Source of the DNA: Diphasiastrum complanatum
Lineage: Eukaryota > Streptophyta > Lycopodiopsida > Lycopodiales > Lycopodiaceae
Direction: 5' to 3'
Assembly (NCBI GenBank): GCA_029204225.1
Contig: CM055103.1
Coordinates: forward strand, 53,941,397-54,005,396
DNA length: 64,000 nt
Below are positions 23,017 to 34,198 of this stretch, one piece after another. The position numbers were made by a program, and so were the translations under genes. The notes beneath the pieces are model-generated. The model made no database searches and was not told the DNA's origin. It saw nothing but the letters and a program-made list of their open reading frames with translations. Every line of letters starts with the position of its first letter. Positions within the stretch are counted from its first letter, which is position 1.

Positions 23017-24480
23017 CTATTCAATCAATTTTTCTATATTTTCTTTATCAGTATTAGGAACTGATAAGAGAACAACTCCTTCTATAATCTCGGCCTCTTC
23101 TGTTTCGGGAAGGGCCTCAATGCCTTTTAAGACAAGAGGACTCTTTGCTATAATATTGTCTTCCTCTATATTAGGAAGGACTTTTATTCCTTTTTGATCA
23201 TATAAAATAAGATCTGCATCCTGAGCAACCTGAAAGGCTGTTAACTCTTGCCAAAATTTATATACATCATCAAGAATATACGGCTCAAGAGTGAACTGTC
23301 ATCACAAAACACGAGAATCAGCAAATTACAATCAATGATAGTAAAAAAATGTGAATCAGAATGAAAGGAACCACAAATAAATAGAATATTACCTTTATAA
23401 TATCTACATCCACTTGTATATTATAGCACTCAAAAACTAGCTTCGTATTGTACAAAACAACCCATGCACAACTAAAAGTGTCGTTTTGCTGTACACACTA
23501 CATATATAGAATGAAAATTACTAATATTATGATAGAAATTTTATTTATGCTATGACGATAGATTTGAATTAAAAAAGAAATACATGTATATCAGAGATAG
23601 ATTGAATATAACTTGAGAGATCTAATGGTTATCTCTCCAATTGAAATTGCCATTGTCGGTATTTCCCAAACGACATCATGAAGTAGAGAATCAAATTCTC
23701 TATGTGTATTTGCAACCGAGTTTAATTTTACACATAGAAAATTTGATACTCCCTTCTTATTTATCTTTACAAAAAGAATGTTCAAGCTCCAATGCCGACT
23801 ACAACAACCAAAATACAAATATCGGTAAATCATATTTATGAAAGAATTCCTTACTTATTGAAACAATGAAACATGCAACAATCCAGATTAAAACAACAAA
23901 AACAAAAGAGCAATCCTTACTTATTTTCATATGGAATCAAATAAAATTTCGCCACAGGACTGCATTCGATAAAATAGACAGCCTTCTCAAAATTGGCTTC
24001 TTTCGCCTTTATCGCTCCCATGAAAAATGGACTAACAACAAAAACTGTACCATGGGAATCGAAACTAATACTATTTTGCAGAAAAGATATTCCGGCTTCT
24101 ACTATTACATCTAAAATTTTTGAGGTTTTATCTTTCAGCTTAGCACAAAATTTGGGACCTAATCTAAAGCTTGTACGTGTATCTGAAAGAAAAAAATCAA
24201 AAAACTTGCCAAGAAGATCAATTTTTTTAGCTAGGTAGGCCTCGTATCGATTCTAATGGTCAGAATCAAAATAAACTTGGGCTGGACCATATGGAATTCT
24301 TACAAAAGATTATGTACAGGAGCAGAAACAGAAGTAAAAACAATATTTACAGATTTCTCTATTATTTTGTCGAGCTCCTCTTGACGTCTACGGCCAGTAC
24401 CAAGGGAACACGAAAATGGGATGGTTGTACATTGATTATGGCACGGGCAATAGATTTGGTCCTGGCCATCATTCTCAGAA
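23017..24480 (-). CDS. Gene Y, copy 2 (multi-exon, unknown function)
   Basis: Minus-strand exons with good splice sites. One ends HNLL before GTAAG (about 24320) and carries YCPCHNQC and GRRRQEELDKIIEKS. 24182-23921 reads FRLGPKFCAKLKDKTSK and GTVFVVSPFFMGAIKAKE. Another starts at 23798 and reads NILFVKINKKGVSNFLCVKL. 23488-23393 reads TFSCAWVVLYNTKLVF. The last, 23295-23017, reads DDVYKFWQEL to EKLIE and stop. The first exon and start are uncertain; a TATA-like tatatataag lies near 24783. No domain recognised, although the Cys-rich YCPCHNQC could bind metal. No stop was seen inside the exons listed, so this is the best-preserved member of the set. Confidence 0.55.
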
Positions 24481-24639
24481 GAAGAAAATTAACAAAAAAA
24501 AATTTCAACAAAAGCAAAAAGGATGAAAACAAACAAATTTGCGATAAAAGGACGCTTGAGATCGATACCAGAACTGAATATCAATTTCAAACACAAGATA
24601 TACATAGAATACTTTAATAAACGAGATGCGCATTCGAAA

Positions 24640-25100
24640 GTGATATTGGACTACCAGCGGTATCGGTCTCGAGTGCACTGTGAGTAGGCGGACGCTGGAA
24701 TGGTGAGAGAGCGTGCTTGAGAGCGATATTGGGAGCGAAAGCTGAAAATTCTGCGAAAAAAAAATGAAAATTCCAAGGACTTATATATACAAAATTTTTG
24801 CACGTGTGAAAAGACGGCCGAGAGACATGTCGTCAGCTAATTGGTCCACGTGGAATGGCCGTACTAACAATGATGACTCAATTATGAGACCACGTGGGCT
24901 GGGACACATGCATGAATCCGTTTTCGGTGCATGTCATTCTCGCACGTGACAAATGTCAGATCAATCATTCTCTATACGACGTATTAATTCTGACCAATCA
25001 CATGTCGACATGTGTTCCTTCACTACTCCACACGTGTAAATTTTTTTTTAATAAATAGGTCATTTTTGGCTCGGATTTTCACGCAACTATATATTTTTTT
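24640..25100. promoter_or_regulatory. CACGTG-rich divergent promoter upstream of Y copy 2
   Basis: Five CACGTG cores (gcacgtgtg, ccacgtgga, ccacgtggg, gcacgtgac, acacgtgta) lie within about 265 bp (24797-25040). A minus-strand TATA-like sequence near 24783 faces Y2 and a plus-strand actatatattt near 25086 faces right. GCGATA-type words at 24640-24750 match those near Y copy 1. Confidence 0.6.
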
Positions 25101-25372
25101 GGCCGGATATAGATTTCAAGCGCGTCGTTTGCACTGATTACCCTCCGTTGACTTACTTCTTGTTTCCGCTTTCCACCCTAGTGCTTTGTGTGCGCACAGA
25201 AACAATATACTGTATATCAATTTCGTACATATCCCTCCTCTATGACCGCACATATCACTCCTCGTCTTAACCTCCATACTGCCTATGCACAAAAGTGATG
25301 TATCGTCCGTACATATCACTCTTGTGTGAGGAAAGAGCTCTTTCTCTACCTTGCCTGTGTACTCTCGTGAAC

Positions 25373-25501
25373 ATGTTCGATATCCCAACACCTATCCGCT
25401 ATGGATATGATGAAGCAGACAAGGAGAGAATTTTTCTCTTCTGGTTATGTCGTAGAGCCTCTTGCAGCCTTGAATCCTCCAAGATGAACGAGACGACATA
25501 A
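25373..25501 (+). CDS. Short open frame at the X position
   Basis: ATG at 25373 encodes 42 residues beginning MFDIPTPIRYGYDEADKERI and ending MNETT. It has a TATA-like box about 290 bp upstream and occupies the place gene X has relative to Y copy 1. I see no similarity to X, so it may be the start of another gene truncated by the element to its right, or chance. Confidence 0.25.
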   Translation: MFDIPTPIRYGYDEADKERIFLFWLCRRASCSLESSKMNETT

Positions 25502-26236
25502 CCTTAGTAGGTGGTTGTCCGAGATTAGGAAATATCAAAGGTCCACCAACTTGTTGATTCCCAGGGCCCTTCTACCATGCGGTTCGCTAGATCATGAGAA
25601 ATGACCTGGGAAGTTTGTGAGATTCACACCTAGGACACTTCAATGTCTTCAAGAGGCTGCTGAGGACTATTAGAGCCTATTTTTTGAGGATGGATATGTC
25701 TAAATCCTCATCCAGGGGATTGGAGTTTCAAGGGCACAGGGCTCTGGGGCATTTCAAAAATTTTGGTGGCCCCAAGGGGGTCAAAATCATCAAACATATC
25801 CATAAAGAATTGTGTGTTTGGTGAGGTGGCTTGGGTGTGTGGGGGTGAGGCAGCCTGGGCAGCTGTGATGGGAATGATAGGCCCAATGGTCACAGATTAT
25901 CTTTGAATGGAAGCGGAGGCGAAGTTCAGTGTGAACAGTAGCAGAGGGTGGAAGTGCAGCTGACAAGGTATGCCTAGTGTGACATCCGGACGCGGAAGAC
26001 GAGTCAGGAATAATGATCTCGCTACGTGGACAATGACGACTATGGGAATTTGAGGCCTAGTGAGATGACTCGGCCGGTGCTTCTTCGTAGACCGAAAACA
26101 CGAAATCCAGACGGAAGCCATGGATTCTGTTTTCTAAGTGAGAAGCAACTAAAAGGGACAATAAAGAGCCAACAATGAACTGTTGCTTAGTATTGGCCTT
26201 AATAGCTCGTTTGAATTGACCAGAAACAGTCTTGAA
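25502..26236 (-). pseudogene. Degraded continuation of the minus-strand retroelement ORF
   Basis: Minus-strand pieces in different frames (VWISCFRSTKKHRPSHLTRP; PIIPITAAQAASPPHTQATS; FFMDMFDDFDPLGATKIFEM) follow the ORF ending at 26237. Proline- and serine-rich sequence after an alpha/beta-looking domain is common in plant retroelement accessory ORFs, but the frame is broken several times. Confidence 0.35.
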
Positions 26237-27019
26237 TCAATTATATGGTTCAAGAGGGTCTTTGGCCAACTTGGTGTGGGACTCCACTATCCTATGGAGG
26301 ATCTGTGATGTGATGCGGTCTTTCCTCAGGTTGCCAACCATCAGGAAGTTGTTCAGTAGCTGGGCAACAGTGTGGATTGAAGGCTCAATGATGGCTTCCA
26401 GAAGGTAGCCATCATTGGTCCAGTGCAGATCGTTGGTGAGGTCAATATATGGCTTGATGGCCTGTTTGGCATGCTTGTGATTGGGTGATGCCTGTGTGTT
26501 GGATGCTATACCTATAGCTGCAAGGGCGGCCTCAGTGATGCACACCTTATGTGTGGCTCCCTGGAAAGTGATATAAAATTTGGATTTATCTTCCTTCCAC
26601 GTACTAAAGGCAAGAGTGATGAATTCCATATTGATGCAATCAGAAAAGGCTCTCTCATGAATACCCATTACAGTGAGCAGCGGCTCCACAAGGGTCATCC
26701 ACTGAGTGACCATGCTTGTGCTAGGAAGGATCATGATGTCCGTTGCAGATGGGACATCACAATGGATAGTATAGCGCGGAGACTGGGAAGTATCGATAGA
26801 AGACATGGTAATTAGAAAGGAAATATAAAACACGTGAAAATGTATCAGAAAGCAATGTAGGAATTTTGGAAGACTTTGGTCGCAAGAAAAATTCGCAAGA
26901 GCTTCGCTAGCACAAGTGAGGAATGAATCGAATTCAGCCAACTTATAGGTGAATTCGGTGGGTTCATTACACTGAATACTAGTTTGGCTGATCAGTTTCG
27001 AACAAAAATTTGCAGGCAT
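26237..27019 (-). CDS. Retroelement-associated ORF, unknown function
   Basis: A 260-codon open frame from an ATG at 27019; a better start may be the internal Met of MSSIDTSQSPRYTIHCD, about 70 codons in. Readable features: MEFITLAFSTWKEDKSKFYI, ITEAALAAIGIAS and LLNNFLMVGNLRKDRI. The pattern of a short beta-rich stretch followed by ITEAALAAIG loosely recalls plant mobile-domain or 'putative plant transposon protein' ORFs; this is a weak impression. It lies downstream (minus sense) of a gypsy integrase and LTR-like region. It is intact over its length, unlike its surroundings. Confidence 0.45.
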   Translation of the reverse strand: MPANFCSKLISQTSIQCNEPTEFTYKLAEFDSFLTCASEALANFSCDQSLPKFLHCFLIHFHVFYISFLITMSSIDTSQSPRYTIHCDVPSATDIMILPSTSMVTQWMTLVEPLLTVMGIHERAFSDCINMEFITLAFSTWKEDKSKFYITFQGATHKVCITEAALAAIGIASNTQASPNHKHAKQAIKPYIDLTNDLHWTNDGYLLEAIIEPSIHTVAQLLNNFLMVGNLRKDRITSQILHRIVESHTKLAKDPLEPYN

Positions 27020-27665
27020 GTACTATACTCTAAAAATAGGCTATGAAAATCTCGACGAAGGTTTCTGGTGATCTGAACCTATCAGGCAAATGTTTTCTAG
27101 GTCTGGCGAAGAATGAACCTTCACCCAGGAGGGTCCTTTGTCCAGGTACTGTCAAAAATGCATTTTTTCACAACTTGAACCTATGGACAACCTAATTTTA
27201 ACATTTTAAGATCATCTAGCAGGTTGGCGAAGATTCATAATGAGGTTAAGATGCTCGCCGAAGGTTCCCAAAATGGCATATCAGTGATACTTCGCCTAAC
27301 TCAAAAACTAGATTTTCTCTTGACAGGAACCTTTGCCCACCTCAGATTAGATAAATCTAGAGTGGATGTACAATCTAAGAGCTTAGCGAAGGTTTCTGGT
27401 ACTGTATAGGCCAAATCTGACCAAAACAATGATTTTCTAAGGGATTTTCCATAAAAAATTATTGTGCTTCCTTTTTCTATGCTGATGACTTTGTGACTTT
27501 TGCTCATCAATCTTTTCTCATTTTTTGCTTTACTTTTCTTTTTTTAAACTGTCTTTTTCCAAAAAAACTCAGCAAATTAAATACTAAAAACAAAAATTAA
27601 AAAACAATTAAAATTTAAAAAAGTATTGAGATCAGGCTTGCTGAACTGGCGGAGCTGGCTGCCAA
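27020..27665 (-). repeat. Gypsy LTR-like region with AACCTTCG repeats
   Basis: On the minus strand several gaaccttcg, accttcgtcg and cttcgcc words recur between 27420 and 27040, matching the motif set at 2480-2700 after the related integrase. A/T runs at 27530-27620 precede the integrase end. The LTR ends are not defined. Confidence 0.45.
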
Positions 27666-28217
27666 AACTTGCGTAATCAGCTGCCATTCATCGGAGTATC
27701 AAATCGTTTTCCATCCAAGTGCTCAAGAATTATTGCGCCAAAATTCAAGATTTCCTTCACTTTATACGGGCCTTCCCTGGTAAACTTCAACTTTCTCTTG
27801 ATCAGCTTGGTTTTGTACATCAATGCCAGATCTCCTGCTTTTAGATCTTTTTTGTGCAATCGACTATCGTGCCATGCCTTGCGACAGGCTTTCTCTGCTG
27901 GTAAGGCATGAACTGCCATCAATCGGGTTTCACATAATTTGTGCAATGCTTCATGATGGAGTTGTAAAGACTTATCGTCATTTAATCGTTTGGTGTCCGC
28001 TATGCATAAAAATGATTCAATCGGCATGACAACATCTTGACCATAAACCGGTTGAAAAGGTGTTTGATTTGTACTATTTTTGTAAGTGGTTCGAATGCCC
28101 ATAATGTTGCATACAGTTTATGTTCCCAATCGGACCGACTTGCTTCAACTATTTTTGTCATAATGGTGCAGAGAATCTTATTGGAAGATTCAGCTTGGCC
28201 ATTCCCTCTGATAGTAG
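27666..28217 (-). pseudogene. Gypsy integrase fragment
   Basis: The minus strand reads NPTIRGNGQAESSNK (catalytic Glu block), TKIVEASRSDWEHKLYATLW, then after a frameshift TPFQPVYGQDVVMPIESF, CRKAWHDSRLHKKDLKAGDL, KFTREGPYKVKEIL and FDTPMNGS, followed by a stop. It is the C-terminal third of a gypsy integrase, close to the piece at 1641-1877. Its 5' edge at about 28217 is fused to a truncated copia LTR with a shared gattgag at the junction. Confidence 0.8.
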
Positions 28218-28872
28218 GATTGAGATTCAAGATCAATCTTAGATCTTATGGCAAAAACACACTACTACATGCATTCAATCACTTACAACTCTCACTCACA
28301 CGTGTGGGAAGTATTCAAAAATTATTATAAGTAAAAACAAGCTGCTCTCCTCGGATAGAGAGAGAAAAACCATCATGAGCTCTCGGGTAGAGAGAGAAAG
28401 CTAGAAATCCAATAACACTCAAAATCCACATAATCACCAAACCAATTAGATCCAAAATGAGGAGTACAATATACAAGTAGATCCACGAGCTACCACTATG
28501 CTTAACTATGATTGGACCACACTTTGTCACCTCTTAATCCTATTGGAACATTGATCCATGCACCTCTTAATTCTATTGGACTATATTCAAGCACACCTCA
28601 AATTCCTATTGGGCCTCACATGGTTCCACCTCTAAATCCTATTGGACCTCTTAGAATTCATCAAACAAAGGCATTACACTTGTCTACACTCTAATTGGCA
28701 CGAGTTTAGCCTCTTACTCTATTTTGGCTCAATAGTGGCATTACAAGTGGAAATGCATAATTTGCCATCTATGCCAAATTTGTTCCTATCAACATCCTAC
28801 ACCTAGATGCTTGATGTAAAAAAATATAAGACCCCTATATCTAACATAGATAATCTTTTTCGATTCTTCACA
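28218..28872 (-). repeat. Copia LTR (5' LTR, 3'-truncated), family A
   Basis: On the minus strand it starts TGTGAAGAATCG at 28872 and follows the family A LTR at 46633-47334 until gatcttgaatctcaatc, where it is cut off at 28218. It carries the same internal TCCAATAGGAWT tandem units and CACACGTGTG. It is flanked at its 5' end by GAAAG (minus strand, 28877-28873), the same 5 bp that follow the 3' LTR at 47335-47339. Confidence 0.85.
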
Positions 28873-28877
28873 CTTTC
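28873..28877. repeat. Target-site duplication GAAAG (5' side)
   Basis: Reads gaaag on the minus strand, abutting the LTR start. The partner is at 47335-47339. Confidence 0.8.
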
Positions 28878-31170
28878 CTGATAACGCCTATGAGTTTGTC
28901 TAAGTTGGCCCACACTTATCCCTTTTTCCACTCGATTATTTTCTTCTAGTGTTCATGTGGCTTGAACAATTTCTCTCCAAATTTCGTATCTGACACTTGA
29001 TTCTTTGCATGTGTGATTGGATAAGAATCTTCTTGCTTTAGCACCTCCAATTGATGGCTTATTAGGAACGTTTCCTTTTTTCCTGGAGAGTCTCTCACTT
29101 TTTTCAGTCATGACATTCCCTTTATGTAGTCCTACATTTGACGGAACAATTTCCAACCTCCTAATTGCTGCTTTAGCCATAGACTCCAGTTTATGATTCC
29201 ATGCTAGTAGAATATGCAGGTAAATAAGTTTTTCAATAATATGACCCTCAACATGCAATGTGCATATGTGAACATTTTTTAATGGAATTGGCAAAACACT
29301 TTTCATATTTGGATCTTCAGCTTTTCTGTTCGGCCAATGTTTGTTAATCGTCCCAAATTCATATTGTAGCAATCCTTCATGCAATAAAGACATGGATGCT
29401 TTGATGTTGCCCCATGAGAGACATTATACATACATTTTAATATTTTTAAATCCCCTGCAAGGTGCCATTGAATTTAAAACTTCCATGGTTTTGGACTGTA
29501 AATTTCTCACCCTCCAAATGTCTCTTTATAATCTTGCTATAATTTGTTCTTGAAATTATGTATGAAAGTATTTTATGGTCCTCTTTCAAGACCTATAGAG
29601 AAGCAAGTAATGCATGACATGCAATAAAAATTGGCAATGTATGAAATGTTGATAACGATATTCTAAATGAAAATTAAAATGTATACCTGGAATGCCGCCA
29701 ACCACCATATGTGATTTTTCGACTGAATACTAAACGTTCGATCATCTGTATCTGAAATTTTCTTCATCAAAGTGACACTCACTCGTTCCAACTTTTGACA
29801 TTTGATGATTTCAAATTCATCCAATTTTATTACAATAATGATCTTTTCATTTACTTGATGTTCATCTAGTTTATGAAACCAAATAATGTATTTTAGAACA
29901 TTTTCAATATCAAGAAAAATATTATTGCAATCGTTGTAATTGAGCTCACCATATTCTGATTTGTATAAAGTGGTTGGCCAACTACTTTGAACATTCCATC
30001 ATTATAATAATTTCTTGCTAATCTTACCCGATATGGACGCGGAAGATCAGTTTTCTTCACCATCACTTGGGAAAAAGCTTCTTTAACTATTCTAAAAAAA
30101 ATAGAATAAGCATTTTTGCTAATTCCAGAAACATCACATGCACCATGTATGACATTTGCATCCAAGTATGATTGAACCTTAATCAAAACACTCTGCAATT
30201 TCATTTTTCATTTTCTCAAAGCCAGCATTTTTCATCATTTCCTTTGTTGACTTTCTTGGTAAAACATGACTTAAAGATGATCCAATGCATGAACGATCTG
30301 TTATATAGTTCTTTGCCACCAAACATGATCTGCAACAAACATATGAAACTCAAATTATGTTTAATAAATAAATAAACCATGTTATCAAGTGCATATCAAA
30401 CTTAAATGACATATTCAAATCAAATAAACTGTTTATATGAAAACATACTTGAATGTTCGAATTTTTTTTTCATGATTGCCGCTATGTGTAGATAAGTCAT
30501 CAATATCCTTCATCGGTACTCTCTTTCTTTTCCTCTTCATCATTGTCTTTTTTATAACTTTTATATCAACAACAGATTTTAAACTCTCGGATCGCAACTT
30601 TTCCATGGATTCTAACATTTTTTGGTTTGATCCCCAAAGAGAAGTGACTGTAGCATTCAACTCTGACATAGCATTCTTGAGTGCATTGTTTTCAGCACTA
30701 GTGTGTTGCACATAATGAAGCAATTGCTGATTTGCACGTTGCAATTGGTGATTAGCGAATTGTAATTGATGATTAAGACAAGATATGCTATGCATTCCAA
30801 TATCACGCAACCTTTGACAATGTCCAAGTAATCCGCTATTTCCTTCACATACAAATCTGAGAAGATGAGTTACGGACTTAAAATCTGGACACAAATTGGT
30901 AGCTGGATCATTAGGATAAATTGATCCATCCACCCACAAATCTATATTCATATGATTATTCATTCGCAATTCTCTAACTATTGCAGCAGCATTCTCTACA
31001 ATAAATCAACATGAATAGATTTAGCATACCTTACCTTTGTAATGTTTATGTCGCATTGAAAAATCGCCCTGCCTCATATCACTATAAGCATACAGTGATT
31101 TCAAAAGTTCTGCTACTCCCACTTCAGTTTTTGCATTGAGCACACCAAGATTTTCAGTCTTAAAGCTCTA
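28878..31170 (-). pseudogene. Gene T, copy 2, 5' half (DDE transposase-like)
   Basis: Minus-strand exons with GT/AG limits: about 31170-31035 (AELLKSLYAYSDMRQGDFSM), 30995-30449 (IDLWVDGSIYPND, a long Gln/Asn-rich coiled coil NHQLQ repeats, basic KRKRKRV), 30329-29687 (VIHGACDVSGI, IKLDEFEIIK, KLERVSVT, IWWLAAFQ) and 29592-28878 (HLAGDLKILKC, SKHPCLYCMK, GAKARRFLSNH). First acidic residue KLDE, second AGDLK, and the CLYC knuckle fit a DDE transposase layout (inference). Frameshifts lie near 30190 and 29455, with a TGA near 28966. The gene is cut at the copia insertion; its 3' half is at 47340. Confidence 0.7.
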
Positions 31171-31900
31171 GTCCCGAATTTTGGAACGAGCATGAAGAGA
31201 AGTTATTACATCTCATGCTTAACCAACTATTGTCTGAAGTTAAGCATGTCAGTTAAACGTCGAGCAAGGCCGAAAACTCAAAAAACGGCGACCAAAGTTA
31301 CCGGTTTGCATTCTCTCTCTATGTACTCTCTCTCTAAAGTGAAATATCTTAAAGGGCCCATTTTGGGCCCATATTTCCCCTAATGAGTCAATTCATCTTG
31401 TGCATCGATTATTGATCGAGTTTCAAAAAATGTTTGGAAGAGAGATCTGATTCATCGTTGAACTCCATCTTAGCATTGTCTATGGTACAGTTCACTGACG
31501 AATATGTTCTACAATTCAAGTAGTATTTGGATAATTTGAAGGTTCAAATGCAAGAAACATTTACATCAAATCAGTAGAGCAAAACTCTGTCAAACTTCTA
31601 GTTGATTAATTTTGATAAGAAGCATATGAAAGGTTGATAAAGTGATCTATTTGAGCCCTTGTTGTGTTTAAGGAGTCTGTATTTCTCTAAGAGTTCTTCA
31701 AAACTTGATATTATTTCAATGTGTGAATTTGATATTTAACATTAAGGTGGTACTGGTTGCTTGCTCACTCAAATTATTGCACTAACATGTGTAGCATGTA
31801 AGGATGTTTCCAAGTAAGTCCATATAACAAGACTCATGTGACATTTGATAGGTGAAAGAGAAATGGTACCAGTAAGTTGAAGTTTTATGATACTTGTGAA
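31171..31900. other. No gene seen
   Basis: Upstream of T copy 2. It includes a tctctctctatgtactctctctct stretch at about 31310-31335 and a gggcccattttgggccc palindrome near 31355-31371. No coding frame is supported. Confidence 0.4.
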
Positions 31901-32265
31901 TTTAACCTTTTTTCGTCAATTGAATGGCCAGGATGGGGACAATTCAGCTGGATCTAATAATTAGACATTTCATTTCGATATATATTTTTAATTCGAACAT
32001 TTATGTTTCAATATATATAATTTGTTTAAGTCCTATACATGGCTCTTCAATTGCATGTAGTCCAATTTTAGGATAGAATGGAGCCATTTCACAGGGTTGT
32101 AATGATGTCCATGGGATAACCTTGGCCACCACTTCCAAGGTGAGAAGGTCCCTAAAGTCTCATGTAGTTTCTTAGCGGCCTCCAGTTGTTGTTTGACATG
32201 ATCAGGATTTTTGGAGAATCCTTTCTTCACAAACTTCAAGTCTTTCTTGTGCCTTGATTTGGATG
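31901..32265. repeat. Diverged copy of the inverted-repeat arm sequence
   Basis: aatggccaggatggggac and ccaattttaggatagaatgg are diverged matches to 32440-32490 and 32685-32715, in the same direction, so part of the arm is duplicated in tandem here. Confidence 0.5.
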
Positions 32266-32269
32266 GATG

Positions 32270-33211
32270 TTCTAGATCTGAGTATATATGGCTTCAAGAT
32301 ATACTTTAACTTCACTACATTCATGTGGTCTAACTTTCACTCTCATCACATTTCTCAGATAACTATATTATTCTCATGGATGCAGGTATCACAGTCTCAA
32401 TCCCATGCATACAGTCACACGAGTCCGATTGCAATGTCAATGGCCAGGACGAGGATGACTCAACTGGATCTAACTATAATTAGGTATATTTCAATAATTC
32501 AGTTAATAACATATCTCTGTACTTGGAACATTTATGTATGAATTTAAGTTTCCTTCATAAATTTTTAAGTGCCTTAAATGTAGCTTAAATAAATTTTGCA
32601 AATTTTTTTATTGACAATAATGAACAAATGATTTTGCTTACCAACTTCATAAGAAGTGGTGCAAAAGACTCATGGGGTTGGATGGAGTCCATTTTTAGGA
32701 CATAATGGAGCCAATAAATTTGTTTTACTCTCGGAAAAACCCTCAGTTTAGGGTGAACTTTTGATAGAGATATAAAACGGCACGTTGCCGATAGCTTGTT
32801 TGGGAGGGATATACCGAGGGCCCTTGGTATCTCCCTCGGTATACCCATGCTATAAACAATGCAAAAATGAGGTGAAGAAGCCTCGATTACCGAGGCAATT
32901 ATCGAGGATCTTGTTCAAAGGTATACTTCAAGGTGTATACCGAGGGTTGCAGTTTCTTTTCAAAAAAAACAATTCTTCATAAAAGCCTCGGTAATAGGGT
33001 CGAAAATCCTCCAGAATGTTGTAGTGTTGGCTACCATTGATTGTGTAAATGCTAATTATTGTGTTCAACATCAAGATGATTGTACCTATACTCCTCTGGT
33101 TGATAACAAACAATTTCCTGATCTAGACACACCTATCATTAATATCAATTTTATTGATATTCTTCCACACAATGATGAGTTGTTAAATGTTGCATGGCTA
33201 CCTACTGATGA
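32270..33211. repeat. Long inverted repeat, left arm
   Basis: Near-complete reverse complement of 34199-35099, from tctagatctgag at the outer end to ctactgatga at the inner end. This arm has about 95 bp (32940-33035) absent from the other. The inner 185 bp is gypsy pol linker sequence. A CACTA-like short exon (SHESDCNVNGQDEDDSTG) lies at about 32400-32485. Confidence 0.85.
32814..32856. repeat. Hairpin: GGGATATACCGAGGG / CCCTCGGTATACCC
   Basis: Two 14-15 bp arms around cccttggtatct form a stem-loop. cctcgg/ccgagg words recur through 32880-33000. The other long arm carries a mutated version near 34455-34500. Confidence 0.7.
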
Positions 33212-34128
33212 ATCAAAAGATTTATTCGTAGATAACGACAATGTCTTACGAATTCAGAATTGCCCAAAAGATTTGGACATTTTTGATATTCATATCCTCA
33301 AGTACATTGAGGCACTTCCACTCAAAGCCTTCCCGCAGTATTCATCCAAAGTGGAACCAGTTGCCAAAGTTACGGTCGAAAAAACTAATACCAAGCTATA
33401 CCATGTCAAACGACCAAATTCTCCATGGGACATGTGTGAGGAGGAAACAATTTTTCAAATCGACAACGAGATCCTCCATGATGTGCCGCCACTTCCTCAT
33501 CCACACACCTCACGTCCTCCGAAGCCACAACCTCATGGTCATACCATGAAAGAAAAGATGAAGAAACCCCTTCACATCCAGCCGCCTGGAGACCTTACCA
33601 CTGCTAGGGAAGTTCTTGATATCATATCCGCTCATACGCCAATCCCCAAATCTCCCAAGTCCCCATCCAGACAATTGAAAGGCAAGGCCCCCTCGAATCC
33701 CCAACACATGATGTGCCTGCATATTTTGAAGACTATATGATCAAGGATGTAACCATCCAATTACCACAAGCACAACGTCAGCCAAATGGTAATTCACCCT
33801 ACAAAGGCCTTGTCCGAACCATCACTCTCTCCTTGAGTGAGCCCAATGAAAGTAATGAATACATTGTCCATGTCGGGGCTCATCTCAATTGAGAACAACA
33901 TCAAAGGCTTGAGAAGCTTTTGCGCAGATATCGACAAGTCTTTGTTTGGTCTTATAATGACATGAAGTTTCACCCCAGATAGTTGTGCATCGTATTCCCC
34001 TTAAACCAGGTGCGAGACCAGCTGCTAGTCGTCCCTACAGATGTAATTTGATCTACAAGGCCAAAATCAAAGAAGAATTACAACGCTTGTCAGATGCAGG
34101 ATTCATCCATGAAATCGAACATACCAAC
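33026..34128 (+). pseudogene. Gypsy pol linker and RT N-terminus
   Basis: An open frame from about 33024 to 33740 reads NYCVQHQDDCTYTPL, DTPIININFIDILPHNDELL and NVAWLPTDE, then a proline-rich linker. After a frameshift: LEKLLRRYRQVFVWSYNDM, a shift, VVHRIPLKPGARPAASRPYR and IKEELQRLSDAGFIHEI. These are the gypsy sequences leading into RT (F.WSY.DM...V.HR.PL.PG..P....R). RT ends at 34128 before any catalytic motif. The first 185 bp are duplicated inversely at 34199-34375. Confidence 0.75.
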
Positions 34129-34198
34129 ATGTTCCGCTATGAAGGGACAGTTGGAACAAGTTGATTTCCAAGATTTTGCTCCTCTAGCTATTCCAATA

